Assembly (NCBI RefSeq): GCF_011075055.1
Contig: NW_025401098.1
Coordinates: 682,001-746,000 of the forward strand
Direction of reading: 5' to 3'
DNA: 64,000 nucleotides
From: Mangifera indica
Lineage: Eukaryota > Streptophyta > Magnoliopsida > Sapindales > Anacardiaceae
Shown: piece after piece, positions 33,513-45,184 of the stretch
Layout: every line of letters begins with the position of its first letter
How positions within the stretch are numbered: the stretch's first letter is position 1
Notes under the pieces: generated by a model
Database searches by the model: none
Seen by the model: the letters and a program-made list of their open reading frames with translations, nothing else
Told to the model about the DNA's origin: nothing
Program-made: the position numbers and the translations under genes

Positions 33513-34796
33513 TACCTGGTGGTCCGTCGAAACCTGCAAAAATAATACTAATTTTTACTATCAACAAAATTTTTATTGTAGTGTGATAGTGAAAACTAGG
33601 TCGAATCCCAAGGGAAATTTTATTATAAACTTCCTACAAAAGAAAACCAATATTGAGAGTGAGGTTTTTATAAATATATTTTTTTAATTAAGAGTTTTAA
33701 TATAAAATAAAAATAAATAAATAAGAAAACCAATCCAATTAAAGTAATCCAGTTCAAGGGTTAAACATCCATTCCATAAATTTGATTGATCATAGAAGTG
33801 AAATAATCATCTTTAATTCAAGCAAATAAATTCAATTTCCTTCAGAGCTAAAAGAAATCAAGACATTCAATAGTAAAATTAACTGGAAAAAGCTTTCAAT
33901 CAATTTCTTGTTATCAAACAATTTCATTATTGAAAAAGAATTCTCATTCATTCAATAAAAGCCGTAAAAACAGAGAATGTAAATTTATTCCAAGCAACCA
34001 TTCAAAAGCTTAAACGATTCAACTAGTTTCATTTCTTCCTAGCAAATTAACATGAAAAAGGAAGGTATCCAGTTAATTCACTTTGCCTCTTATTCTAATT
34101 CCTAACAACAATTACGGATTGCGATGAACTAGAAAACATATATGCAATCTCAAACCAATTCAACAAGCGAGAAATAGTAATTAATTGCATAAAGTCGAAT
34201 TAAGAAAGAAATAAATACTTGAATACAAAGAATTACGAATCACAATTTTTCTTCTCACAACCGATGATGGAGATAGAGTCGTCCCCTTGAACTAAACTAT
34301 AAAACTAGCCGTTCATTTTCTACCCATAAATTGTAGAGAGAAAAAAACAATACATAACATAAAAGCTGCCTCCCTTTTTTTTCTCTATTTAACGTAAAAC
34401 ACATCCTAATGATAAGATATCAAGGCTAAAAAATAGGAATTCAATTATTTGACAGATTCCCTTCCCAATTTTGCCAACTTCTTTTCCAAATTGGATTGTA
34501 ATTAGGCTCCTCTTTGATTGGCCAAAGTGTAATCACTTGATAAGATTTTCCAATTTGACCTTCTTGCCTTGATTAGTATCTTAAGATATATCCAATCATA
34601 ATCTCTGATTTTGTTCAAAATATCTTCAGTTTTGCTCTAAATCTGCTCAAATTAATCTTTCAACCTGTTTTCTGATAAACCATGGAAAATAATACTGATA
34701 AGCTGACAAATTCACAACAAAAGCTAAGCAAATCATGACATAAATATATGCAAATAATGAATTTACCAATACCTAAGAAGAATTAGAAGCATGTTT
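33513..34796. mobile_element. 1.28-kb noncoding insertion in gypsy integrase
   Basis: Integrase homology stops after LSVP (33512) and resumes near NGYNALWVIV (about 34830). Between lies AT-rich noncoding DNA starting close to TGGTGGTCCGTCG and containing AGGTCGAATCCCAAGGGAA at 33598. By position it is an inserted element, perhaps a solo LTR or LARD-type derivative. No terminal inverted repeats or target duplication could be fixed by eye, so the class is open. Confidence 0.6.
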
Positions 34797-35513
34797 TTAT
34801 AAACTTTACTGTTGAACTCCCTATAGCTCATAATGGATATAATGCACTTTGAGTAATAGTTGATAGGCTGACCAAGACAGTACATTTTCTACCTATTAAG
34901 GACACCACCACTATAAAAATTATTTAGGGAAGTTATATGTTCAAGAGATTGCCAAGTTACATGGTATGTCGTAAACGATAGTATCAGATAGGGACACAAG
35001 ATTTGTCTCAACCTTTTGACATTCAGTATAACTTATCACTTGTAGATAGATGGTTAGACTGAAAGGACCAACCAAGTGTTGCTTGGACCATAAGGCAAGT
35101 TAGGTTGAGATATTTCCTTTAGTGGAGTTTGCCTATAAGAACAATTACCTGATGACAATTTAAATGGCATACTATGAGGTACTTTAAGGTATGAGGGGCC
35201 ATTCTCCTATACATTAGGATAAGTTGAGTAAGAATGATGTCTTGATTCAGTCTTTTAGATCAAAGTCAAGTCAGAAAATCGTTAAGGATGTTAACCTGAT
35301 CAAATAGAGAGTGAAACAAACCAAAGATCAACAAAAAGCTATATCGATCAAAGATGTTAAGATCTGGAGTTTAGTGTGGGTGGCAAATTTTTTATTAGAG
35401 TTGTTCTATTTAAACATATGATGAGGTTCAGGAGAAAAGGTAAGTTAGCTCCCAAGTATATCAACTCTTATGAGCTAGTGGAAAGGGTTAGGAGAAAAGG
35501 CTTATTCATGTAC
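34797..35513 (+). pseudogene. Gypsy pol 1: integrase core and C-terminus, decayed
   Basis: Continues pol 1 after the insertion: NALWVIVDRLTKTVHFLPIK with the catalytic region, the second-Asp block damaged (YQIGTQDL near 34980-35010), and DRWLDxKDQPSVA for the QTDGQxERxN Glu block. MRYF...HSPIH-like core follows, then the C-terminal K(L)APKYINSYELVERV near 35440-35490, typical of KLAPRYIGPFEIVxRV. Homology ends at 35490 and region C follows. No chromodomain is visible, unlike pol 2. Confidence 0.75.
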
Positions 35514-37205
35514 TATTTATATAAAGTTAATGTAAATAAGATCAACCTCTAATTGTTTTCTTTGAGGATAGTTTATTAGCTATGATGATATGAGTGACAA
35601 TGATTGTTTTCTCATAAAAAGAGCATTGATCAAATTGTATATGTGATTCCATGTCTTATAAGTCAATTGATTTATTATGGATTATGTATATGTACATGAT
35701 GCTATATGGATAAGTCTATTGAGGTGACCTAATGCAATATTTTGTTATAAAAGCATACTTAAGATGATTTTAGTTCCAAGTATACTCAGTATATAATGTT
35801 GTGGATTGATTCTTGTGTAATAGGGTTGCAATGATATCTAGGTAATATGCTTAGTGTCTTGAGTTTGATAGAACTTTTGGGTGCCCTGTTGTGAAGTGGA
35901 ATTATCATTATATAGGAATGAAATCCTATTGGTTAATGAAAGTCAAATTGGATTTCATGGAAAACACATTAAAATTAGGTTAGGGTGTTATAAATAACAA
36001 AATTATACAATGTAAAAAACATATATAAGATTTTAAATTTCTCCAAACCATATATATCTAATTATAGTTAATTAAAATTTTGTCTAATAAAAAATGAAAA
36101 CATTTAATTTTCAAGCCTACTAAACTTTAATAATGGATGAAATGTATTTTCAAATGATCAATTTGGGTTCACCACATGGTCGTGTGGTGTGGGATACATG
36201 CTTGTGTATGCAACAACCAGAAATGCTATCGGGGTTTTTTGGTATTACAATGATTATTAGACATCATTCATTGGTGAGAGGTTAACAAAGACATATGGAC
36301 TTCCCATGTACAACATTAGTATGACCATATATAGGGGAAAAACAACCAAAATACCTCTACAAAGTGGTGTGGTTGGGATGAGTTTAAAAAGGAAAGTAAA
36401 ATAAAAATTTGAAGGATACACACCTGTGTATCGATCTTTTCTAGCACACAAGGAGAAACCATAGGAAAGTGGTTATGTGTGAGCAAAATAAAAAGACTCA
36501 TCTCTGTATGTTGAGATATACATATCCATATGTATATTATAGAAGTAAGAAAAGAGTAAAGAGACTAGACTAGAGATTTAAGGGTCGTCCTGAGTAACAG
36601 TACAAAAATTTTGGCTACGTAATAGTACCTCATATGCCTAAAAGTTTACTCATAGTGGGGTATGAAATATATTATTAGGTGGAAGGGAAAGCGAGTGAAG
36701 TTAAGAAAAGGCTCAATATGTATGCATGCTAGATAGTCCTTAAAGTATAGTATGAGCATAAAGACAGTATATAGGACCTGCCATTATCCAAAGAAGAGTT
36801 TAATGTTGACTCCGAATGATAGGGTTAGTAAGTTTAAAGGTATTTTGGGGATTTTAATAAAAGTTATTAGCAGAGTCTTATACTTACTAAGTGTTTTTAG
36901 CATATATTCCCCTACTTTCATGTGTGTAGGTATAGGTGATTATGATAGTTGTAGGACAAGCAATGATCAATAGGCATAGAGCTGTGAGGGCATCCCAATT
37001 ATTTTAGTTTTCTCAGTTTTATTTCATGATGATTTTTATGTTATCTTTGACTATACATACTATAATTTTTAGTTTGTGTTTGAGATTAAACATCTTTTGA
37101 ACGTTTCCAATTTGGTTTTTATAAGAGAATTTTAGTAATTTTATGAAGTTTAATAATTGATGGTTTTATTCTAATGTTGTTGAGTTTATTAATAGTTTTA
37201 TAATA
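35514..37205 (+). repeat. Gypsy LTR-like region C, copy 2
   Basis: Matches 21140-22926 and, beyond the MULE, 31601-31625, showing the site before insertion (TTTATAATA at 37197-37205). Noncoding, with CAC...GTG quasi-palindromes near 36170-36210 and 36410-36540. It contains an extra AT-rich 160-bp block (35989-36147). Small frames inside are unsupported. Confidence 0.75.
35989..36147. other. AT-rich insertion unique to C copy 2
   Basis: Present between AATTAGGTTAGGGTG and ATCAATTTGGGTTC but absent at the matching point in copy 1 (21610). No inverted repeats or duplication seen. MITE-sized, class unknown. Confidence 0.55.
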
Positions 37206-37900
37206 AATGTATGCTCAAAATAGACTATAAGGGAAGGACAAGTCATGAATACACAGTAGCAGAACTTGCCCCCATTAAGAGGGAGGACAAACCAGGGTTT
37301 ATGCAGCAACCCATATTCAAAATAAGGCTAACCCATCCATTGTTATAGATTAGTTGTCTTTCCATTCTTGTCCATTACATGTATCAATTGATTCTAGTGT
37401 TATTCATAATTTCATTACATGAGGGATTATTGAAGAGGTAGGATTAGAGCCAACTTTTGTGGCTGACATTAGCATCAAGATTTTAGATAGAGATAAAATA
37501 TTGAGTAATTAGATGTTAGTAGGTAAGTTAGTATTTCTGAAAGGCTATGAGACGATCATCGATTTGGTCATGTTTGACATGTCAGATTTTGATATCATTT
37601 TGGGAATAAATTTTTTGAGTCACTATAAAGTTAAGTTTACTATAAGAAAAAGAAAGTCTAGTTTCAGCTAGACGATGGTAAGGAGTTCACTTTTGAAAAG
37701 GATTATATGCTTAGTTTGATGATCAACAATGTTAAAGTTAAAAAAATGTTAAATAAAAGATGTACAAGATATTTGGTGCATGTGGTGAATAAAGTTGATG
37801 AATCAATCCCAAGCTTGCAAAATACTCTTATTATATCTATATTTCAAGAAATGATTATAAATAATCTACTAAGGTTGGCAAAAAAAAAAGGAAATCAAGT
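37206..37900 (+). pseudogene. Gypsy pol 2: gag tail and protease, decayed
   Basis: Begins in the post-knuckle part of gag (GGQTRVYAATHIQNKANPSI near 37290-37340). The protease follows: VSIDSSVIHNFITRGIIEEV (37385-37440), where the family has IDSGATHSFIS, so Gly-Ala are lost though Asp is kept. Then VMFDMSDFDIILGINFLSHY (37570-37625). The CCHC knuckle itself is not seen. It corresponds to 11640-12100 of the first gypsy element. Confidence 0.8.
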
Positions 37901-39110
37901 TTAGCATTGAGTTGGCTCAAGATAGCTTTTATTTCTAAAGCCTCGTATCGTATAGACCCAATTGAACTCCAAAAATTAAGAAGTTATTTTATTAGACCTA
38001 ATCATTCATATTAGGGTGCACCAATCCTTTTTATAAAAAAGAATAATGGGTTGATACGTATATACATTGATTGTAGAGAGCTTAACAAGTTGACAGTAAA
38101 AAACAAGTACCCATTGTTGAAGATTGATGTTTTGTTTAATACGTTAAAAAGTGCCTTAGTATTTTCTAAGACTAACTTGAGATCCATGTATCATTAAGTT
38201 TAGGTCATTGAGAAAGATATTTCAAATACTGCTTTTAAGATGAGATATATCTACTATGAGTTTGTGGTGACACCTTTTGGGTTAACAAACGCTTTAACAC
38301 TCTTTATGGATCTAATGAATAAAGTATTCCAAGATTACCTTCATAAATTTTTGGTTGTGTTTATTGATGATATACCAGTATATTTAAAGACTCAAGAAAA
38401 ACATGAGTAGCATCTAAGATTTGTGTTATAAAGGTTGAGAAATAGGCAATTGTATGTCAAATTGTCAAAATATGAGTTTTGGTTATATCATATGGCTTTT
38501 TTAAGGCATTTAGTATTTGCTGATGGTATCTCGATAGACTAGAGTAAGATTAAGGTGTGTTAGAATGGTAGAGGCTAAAGATAGCTAATTAGGTGTAGAG
38601 CTTTTTCGGATTGGTAGACTACTATAGATGGTTTATGGAGGACTTTTCTAAGTTGGCATAACCATTGACTGATAACTCAAAATAATATTCATTTTAGATG
38701 GTTTATTGTCTGTGAGTTGAGTTTTCAAGAACTTAAGAGAAGATTGAATTGTGCATTGATTTTAGTATTATCGACTAAGGGTGACAATTATGGTTTGTAT
38801 ACAAATTCTTCTCACTAAGGTTTGGAAGTTGTATTAATAGAAAAAGGGAAGGTGATTGCTTATGCTTCTCGACAGCTCAAGGATTATGAGACTCAATATC
38901 CTACCTATGATCTGAAGTTGGCTGTAGTTATCTTTACATTAAAAATCTGGCAACATTACTTGCATAGGATCAAGTGTAATATTTACCCAAAAAGAGTTAA
39001 ATATAAGACAAATGAGGTGGTAAAAAAAAATATGATTATGACATTAGATACCATATAAGAAAGGCTAATATAGTAGCCAATGCCTTAAGGAGAAATATGA
39101 TATTGTCTCA
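37901..39110 (+). pseudogene. Gypsy pol 2: RT and RNase H, decayed
   Basis: RT blocks: ISKASYRIDPIELQKLRSYF-like start near 37930, [20 protein letters not shown] near 38030-38090, FVVTPFGLTNALTLFMDLMN near 38265-38320, catalytic FLVVFIDDIPVYL near 38350-38385. RNase H from 38822 is open for 78 codons: [20 protein letters not shown], then [17 protein letters not shown], after which the TDHxSL block is lost to a deletion and DAL-type end VANAL appears near 39075. Stops throughout. Confidence 0.88.
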
Positions 39111-39329
39111 AATTATTGTTTGTGTAGAGTTATAATAAGAGTTAGAGAGATCCAATAGAGTTGATTTATGGGTAACCTTATTGGATGAGGTTTATGAGGC
39201 TCAATTATCAGATAATTGATACATTCAGATAAGGCAAAGAGTTGTTAAGGGTACTAAGTTAGACTTTAGTGTTATCAAAGATATGTTGAGATTCAAAAGC
39301 TGAGTTTGTGTTCTCAGTATGGCTGGGTT

Positions 39330-40632
39330 GTGAGATAAGATTCATGTTAAGGTCTATAGTTCCTTTACATTGTCCATTTTGAGAGTGTAAAGATGTACCA
39401 AGACTAGAGGAAATCATTCTAGTGAACTGGTATGAAAATGGATGTGGTAGATTCTATTACCAAATGTTTGGTATGTCAATAAGTTATAGTTAAACATTAG
39501 AGGCCTTTAGGATTGTTATAGCCTTTGTACATACTCGAATGGAAATGGAAGCACATTTTGATAGATTTTGTGGTTAGTTTGTTAAAGGTCTAAGGTGGAA
39601 ATAATACTTTATGGGCAATTATAGATAGATTGACCAAGCCGACACTTTTCATCCTTAACAAGGACAACACAAGTACTAATTAGCTAGGTCACGTCTATAT
39701 TAAAGAGATTGTGAAGCTTCATGGAATACCTAAGACAATCGTGTTGGATTGGGACACAGGGTTTGTTTTGACATTTTGACAGAGTTTATAGAGGTCTATG
39801 AGTAACAGATTGGCATTCAAGACTATTTATCATCCTTAGACTAATAGGTAGAATAAAAGGGTGAACTAAGTAATTGATGATATATTGAGGGCATGTTGTT
39901 TGGATCATGAAGTGAATTGGATTGATGTGTTGCCATTGATGGAGTTTGTTTACAATAATAACTATTAAATGACCATCCAGATGGTTTTGTATAAGACACT
40001 TTATAGGAGAAAATGTAAATCCCCATTTCATTGGGATGAGATAGGTGAAAGGTGCCTTGGCATAGGCTTTAGCACTGAGATTAACCCAAAAAATAATCAA
40101 AGATGTGAGGTTAATCAAAGAGAGGATGAAATAGACCCAGGATAACTAGAAAAGTAATGTTGATCAAAAGAGGCAAGACTTGGAATTTGATATAAGTGGT
40201 AAAGTTTTTGTCAAGCTTGCCTCTTACAGTCATATGATGAGGTTTAGATGAAGAGGTAAATTAACTCTTAGATTTATGAGACCTTTCGAGATTATAAAAC
40301 GTGTAAGTAAGGTCACCTACTGACTTGCATTGCCAATAAACATGGATAAAATTCTTAATGTTTTCCATATGTTGTTGTTGCATAAATATATCAATGACCA
40401 GATGCATGTGTTGAGAGTTGATAAGGTGGTACTTGAGGACAACATAGTTTATAAAGAGCCCTCAGTTCAAATTCTAGATAAATAGGTAAAACAACTTATG
40501 AATAAATAGATTGCTATTCTTAAGATTTTTCAGAGGAACTATTGGGTTGAGAAGGCCACTCAGAAAATAGAGTAAGATATGAGACAAAGGTTCCTATAAT
40601 TGTTTAGTGAATTTCAGGGATGAAATTCTTTT
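39330..40632 (+). pseudogene. Gypsy pol 2: integrase and chromodomain, decayed
   Basis: Integrase: WKHILIDFVV-like block near 39545, LWAIIDRLTKP near 39615-39640, then the QTDGQ-type block degraded near 39835-39850. Core C-terminus: VFVKLASYSHMMRF near 40205-40235 and KLTLRFMRPFEIIKRVSKVT near 40260-40320. After NVFHMLLLHKYINDQMHVL comes a chromodomain remnant: YKEPSVQILDK, VKQLMNK, FQRNYWVEKATQ (40450-40565). It resembles the Tekay/Del chromovirus tail, which targets insertion to marked chromatin. The end FKGREM overlaps the polypurine tract. Not translatable as it stands. Confidence 0.85.
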
Positions 40633-40645
40633 AAAGGGAGAGAAA
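40633..40645 (+). other. Gypsy polypurine tract
   Basis: AAAGGGAGAGAAA directly before TGTAACACCC. Confidence 0.9.
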
Positions 40646-40727
40646 TGTAACACCCTTAAATATGCCTAAGGTTATTTTCGTCTTTTGGTTGTGTGTATAT
40701 ATTATTGCTTAAATAATTACATATGTG
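40646..40727 (+). repeat. Gypsy pol 2 3' LTR, first 82 bp
   Basis: Starts TGTAACACCCTTAAATATG, the usual chromovirus LTR start, then ATTTTCGTCTTTTGG. Interrupted at 40728 by a copia LTR. The rest probably continues at 46815. Confidence 0.85.
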
Positions 40728-41388
40728 TGAAATTCATGACATACGACTATATAGGGAGGCTATGTTTCAAAAAAGACCATGTCTTTAAGTTTTGCACCAT
40801 TGGATAATCATTGTCCAGCCGTGCAATGCTTTTTTTTTTTTAATTTTTTATGGTGCCAATCGACACTATGGACATTAAGTATATCTTGGTCAAAGTGTGG
40901 TCAATTGGATTCTTCAACTTAAATGGGTAAACCTAGTTTTTTGATAGTTTTTCTCTTTCCCTAAACACTATGATTATCACTAAATAATCCTTACCTATAG
41001 ATTCAAATCAACCTTTATATGTGTGCAACCCATAAACTCTTTATCGAACTGGTAGTTTTCTGAAATTCATGACATACGACCATATAGAGAGGCTATGTTT
41101 CAAAAAAGACCATGTCTTTAAGTTTTGCACCACTGGATAATCATTGTCCAGCCGTGCAATGCTTTTTTTTTTTAATTTTGTATGGTGCCAATCGACACTA
41201 TGGACATTAAGTATATCTTGGTCAAAGTGTGGTCAATTGGATTCTTCAACTTAAATGGGTAAACCTAGTTTTTTGATAGTTTTTCTCTCTCCCTAAACAC
41301 TATGATTATCACTAAATAATCCTCACCTATAGATTCAAATCAACCTTTATATGTGTGCAACCCATAAACTCTTTATCGAACTGGTAGT
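40728..41388. repeat. Tandem duplication, unit about 333 bp
   Basis: TGAAATTCATGACATACGAC begins at 40728 and 41061. The copies run in parallel to CGAACTGGTAGT (41056 and 41388) with only about seven visible differences, including a 1-base change in a T-run. Confidence 0.95.
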
Positions 41389-42333
41389 GTCTAGATTCAA
41401 ATCGAATTCATACATAAACCAAGATTGGCTTCTAGTAAAACATTATGGCCACTTAGATGATAAAGTGTCAGTAGACATATCTTAAGCTTATACAACATCA
41501 CAGTTATTGTAATTCAATCTTTTCGCCAGTCAATATCTTTCGAAGCAGAGACATACAAAAGTGTCTATATTAGTAGTTCCTTGGTATGAACTAATATACA
41601 TCAATGATTAACATGGATTAGGATACAACCATATACCACGTGGCCACAAATTTAAGCTGTCATATGTGTCATTCAGTATTCTCATGTGAGATATCTTCTT
41701 CTATACTCAGAAGTGACGAATCCTTTATTGATGAACTATAGCCTTTATATATCTCATAATATAGTTTATTATTATCTTTATAGTTACTCAAATTATGACG
41801 ACATATTAGATAATATCAAACCATACCTATTCTTACACGAGACGATCCAACAATCTCAAGTTAAAAGATCATATGCATTTGCAATGTTTAAAGGATTTAT
41901 TCCATTGACACTAAAGCAACCATCTATATAAATATCCTTTTATTGTATCAATTCAATAAACATGTCTACAACATGCACTCATATATTACACCATGTTGAC
42001 GAAAACTATTTCAACACATGAGAACTGTTACCATTTTTGTAGGGTCGTTTAATACTATAATAATTTTATCATCATTACATATGTTCTTATTCATTGCAAT
42101 GTTAGGATTATAAATGTTTTTAGAATAACCATTTAATATGTACATAGAGTTTTCACAATTAGTCGTTTGATCTTTTTGTCACAGTTTTACCATTCTAAGG
42201 GCATGTTATTTGTACGATAATATAAATAGTCAACATATGAATTGAATAACAAACAATCATTTTATTAATTATTAATATAAAATTACGACCATAAATGCTA
42301 AATTCGATTGGTTGTAAAGCACCTACCTTAACA
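40728..42333 (-). repeat. Copia family D 3' LTR with tandem duplication
   Basis: Ends CCTACCTTAACA next to the polypurine tract. Its U5-side end is truncated at 40728 and it contains the duplication 40728-41388. Confidence 0.85.
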
Positions 42334-42350
42334 ATCTTTCACTTACATTA
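42334..42350 (-). other. Copia polypurine tract
   Basis: Minus strand TAATGTAAGTGAAAGAT, a variant of GTGCAAGTGGGAGAT, directly before the LTR. Confidence 0.75.
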
Positions 42351-43350
42351 TAGCTAATCAGTTATATATCTAATACCAAGCTTGGCTACATGTTTATCAT
42401 GTTTCTATTGTGATAGAGGCTTTGTTAGTAAATCAGCCAAATTGTCATTTGTATCAATCTTTGTTACTACAATCTCACGAATTAAGTGATATTGTTTAAG
42501 TATGTGTTTGGACCTTTGATGAGATTATGACTTCTTTGCTTGAGCAATGAAGCTTAATTGACTTAGAGATACTCAGAACCACTCCAAAGTTCAGTTATGA
42601 ACTTCTTGATCTATACAACCTCTTTTGCCACTTCTAAAAGAGTAATGTATTTAGACTTAGTTGTAGAATTAGCCACTGTACTGTGCTTTGAGCTTTTTTA
42701 GCTAAATGCAGCATCATTTAAACAAAACACAAACTCTTATTGGGATTTACGATTAGCTCGATGAGTTTGGAAAATGGCTTCACTGTAGCATTTTATATTG
42801 AGTTCAAATTCCCCTTCATAAACCAAGAATGCATCCTTAGTTCTTCTCAAGTACTTTAAGATGTTCTTGACAGTCATCTAGTGTTTTTCACTTAGATCAA
42901 ATTGATATCTACTACAAACGCTCAAGGTTTATGAGACATCAATCCTTGTACATAACATGACATATATGATTGATTTTATAGCTGAAACATATGACATCTA
43001 ACTCATCTTATCTATCTCAAATTTTGTACATGATCACATTTCTTTTGAAAGATATACACCAAAAGACATAGGCAAAAATCTTTTCTTGGAGTCTTCCATA
43101 TTGAATCTAGTTAATACCTTGTCTATATATGTGCTTTGACTTAGGCCCAATAGTCTATGCTTTCTATCTCGATAAATTTTAATCCTAAGAATGTAAACTG
43201 TTTCTCCTAAGTATTTCATAGAGAAACACTTGGATAATCAAACTTTTACCGATTGCAAGTTTGATATATCATTTTTAATAATCAAGATGTTATCGATATA
43301 TAATACCAGAAATGTAATCATACTCCTATTGACCATCTTGTATACCATTG
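42351..43350 (-). pseudogene. Copia D RT C-terminal half and RNase H, decayed
   Basis: Next to the LINE: MVNRSMITFLVLYIDNILII, where the family has YVDDIL, so the second catalytic Asp is Asn. Then an open stretch 43219-43034 (KYLGETVYILRIKIYRDRKH, GLSQSTYIDKVLTRFNMED). RNase H remnant near 42700-42560 has LLEVAKEVVQIKKFITEL. The tail near 42440-42400 matches NLADLLTKAS-type end. Stops and frameshifts prevent function. Confidence 0.85.
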
Positions 43351-44820
43351 GTTTTTTTTTTTTGGTAAATAATAAATTTATACCAAGGAGAAAAAGATAT
43401 ACAATGACATATCTAAGACAAAACCCTTAGAAAGCCAATCAAAAGCATACCTAGGACACACCCCTAGGTTATGCCAAATCAAACACCCATAAACCAACTT
43501 TGAACAAAGCACATGACATCAACATAAACCTAAAACAAAACACATTACAAGTCAACATCACCCTACGGCTATTCAAAAATTACATGAGGTATACCCCAAT
43601 TGTTTGCAATTAGCACATTTTCACTAGTCTTGTTAACCTTTTTCAAGCAAGATACTCTAACTCTAACACAATCTTGGATAAGCATTATAGCTCTTTCCCT
43701 TGGTAATCCACCTCTTCCAAAGCAAATGTCATTCCTAGCCTTTCAAATGTGGTAGACGGTTGCCCCAAAGCATAGCTTACTCAAAATATTTTTGAAGCTA
43801 TTCTCCTTCCATTTGTTGGCTAATTCTGCAATCAATGAATCCCACGAACTGGAAATGAGTTGTTAATGGCAAAGATTAAGCATTCCATTCCAGATTTGGG
43901 TGCTAAAAGCACACCTAAAAAATAGGTGATCCATGCTTTCCGGATCCTCATTGCACAAAGGGCATACATTGTGGGATATAAGGCCAATTCTTACTAACTT
44001 GTCCCTTGTCATTAGTTTACCTCTAATACCCAGCCATACAATGAAAGAGTGTCTTAGGAAGTGTCTTTTAAACCATACAAGATTGTGCCAAATAACCTTG
44101 ACTTTCCTACTTCTCATTACCTCCCATGCCGATTTGATAGAGAATGTGCCATTAGTATTAGACCATATTAAAGAATCCTCACCTCTCATTGGGCAGCAAG
44201 GGAGAGCTTCCTTTATCTCCATAAGGTGGCAAGAATTAGCCGCTGGCCATTTCCACCCATGCTCATCAATGACTTCACTTACTAAAGCATTCTTAGGGAT
44301 TCCCGAATCATAGATAACCCGGGTACCATACTTATCCAATAACGGTCCAAAGGGGTGCCAATTATCAAGCCAAAGAAAAGTGTTTTCCCCATTGCCAATG
44401 ATTTTCTTGAACTTGGTCTTCATTTGTTCCCTAAGGCCGAGAATCTTCCTTCAAACCCATAAGCTTTCATTATTCGGTTTAATCTCCCAAAAACATTTAC
44501 CTCTAAGCTTGTTTGCCTTAATCCATTCCACCCAAAGTGAATTCCCTTTATCAAGGAGGATTTTCCACACATTCTTAATGATGGCAGCCTTATTCCAAGC
44601 TTTGCACCTCATAATGCCAAGACCACCCTCCACTTTAGGAACACATACCTCATCCCAAGCAGCTTTGGCCTTTTTCCCATCCATAGAAGCACCACTCCAA
44701 AGAAAGTTCCTTAAAATTCCATATATCTCCTTATGAACACTTGAAGGAAGAACAAAAATAGATGACCAATACACTTGAATGCTAAATAGGACAACCTTGA
44801 TAAGTAAAAGTCTACCCGCA
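43351..44820 (-). mobile_element. 5'-truncated LINE inserted in copia RT
   Basis: Begins at a T-run (43352-43363), the reversed poly(A) tail, and extends to about 44820 where copia RT resumes. It holds the last part of an L1-like ORF2 and the 3' untranslated region. 5' truncation is usual for LINEs. No clear target duplication; about 15 codons of copia RT are missing at the site. Confidence 0.85.
43863..44774 (-). pseudogene. LINE ORF2: end of RT domain and zf-RVT
   Basis: Two open stretches in one frame split by a stop near 44445. First (44774-44451): YWSSIFVLPSSVHKEIYGIL, RNFLWSGASMDGKKAKAAWD, EGGLGIMRC, typical of the segment after RT in plant LINEs. Second (44423-43863): WLDNWHPFGPLLDKYG, then FSIKSAWEVMRS and the zf-RVT motif CPLCNEDPESMDHLFFRCAF with C-x2-C...H...C. 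zf-RVT probably binds nucleic acid during target-primed reverse transcription. Better kept than the neighbouring copia, so it may be among the younger insertions. Confidence 0.93.
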
Positions 44821-45184
44821 TAAGAACAACTTTATCAAAATGAATATTCCAACTTCTCGAAGTTTGTTTAAGTCGATAAATAGACTTTTCTAGTTTGCAT
44901 GTTTGATTTGTTTATCCAATAAGAATAAAACCATTAGGTTACACCATATAGACGTCCTCTACAAGGTTACCATTCAGGAAAGTAATCTGGACATCCATCT
45001 GAAAGATTTCATAGTCATGTATGCAACTATAACAAACATAATCCTAATAGACTTAAGTATAGTGACTAGTGAAAAGGTTTCAAGATAGTTGATACCATAT
45101 AATGAAACCTTTGGCAACTGGTCGTGCTTTATAGGTATACACTCACTTTGTATGTCAGTTTTCTTTTTGAAAACCTATTCAAGA
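44821..45184 (-). pseudogene. Copia D RT N-terminal piece
   Basis: Minus strand: CKLEKSIYRLKQTSRSWNIH near 44900-44840, the (K)LxxSLYGLKQAxRxWN block just before the LINE. Further up, fragments matching MDVKxAFLNGxLEExIYM near 45000 (FQMDVQITFLNGNLVEDVYM-like across frames), and up to 45184 where LTR sequence starts. Joins 43350 across the LINE. Confidence 0.8.

Noticed and set aside
33590..33625. GGTCGAATCCC resembles a tRNA T-loop / pol III B box
   Set aside because: No A box or cloverleaf at proper spacing, and the surrounding insertion is 1.28 kb, too long for a tRNA or ordinary SINE.
39786..40118. 110-codon minus-strand frame
   Set aside because: Antisense to the decayed integrase of gypsy pol 2.
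43933..44736. Plus-strand frames of 126 and 118 codons
   Set aside because: Antisense to the LINE zf-RVT and RT tail; no recognisable domain.
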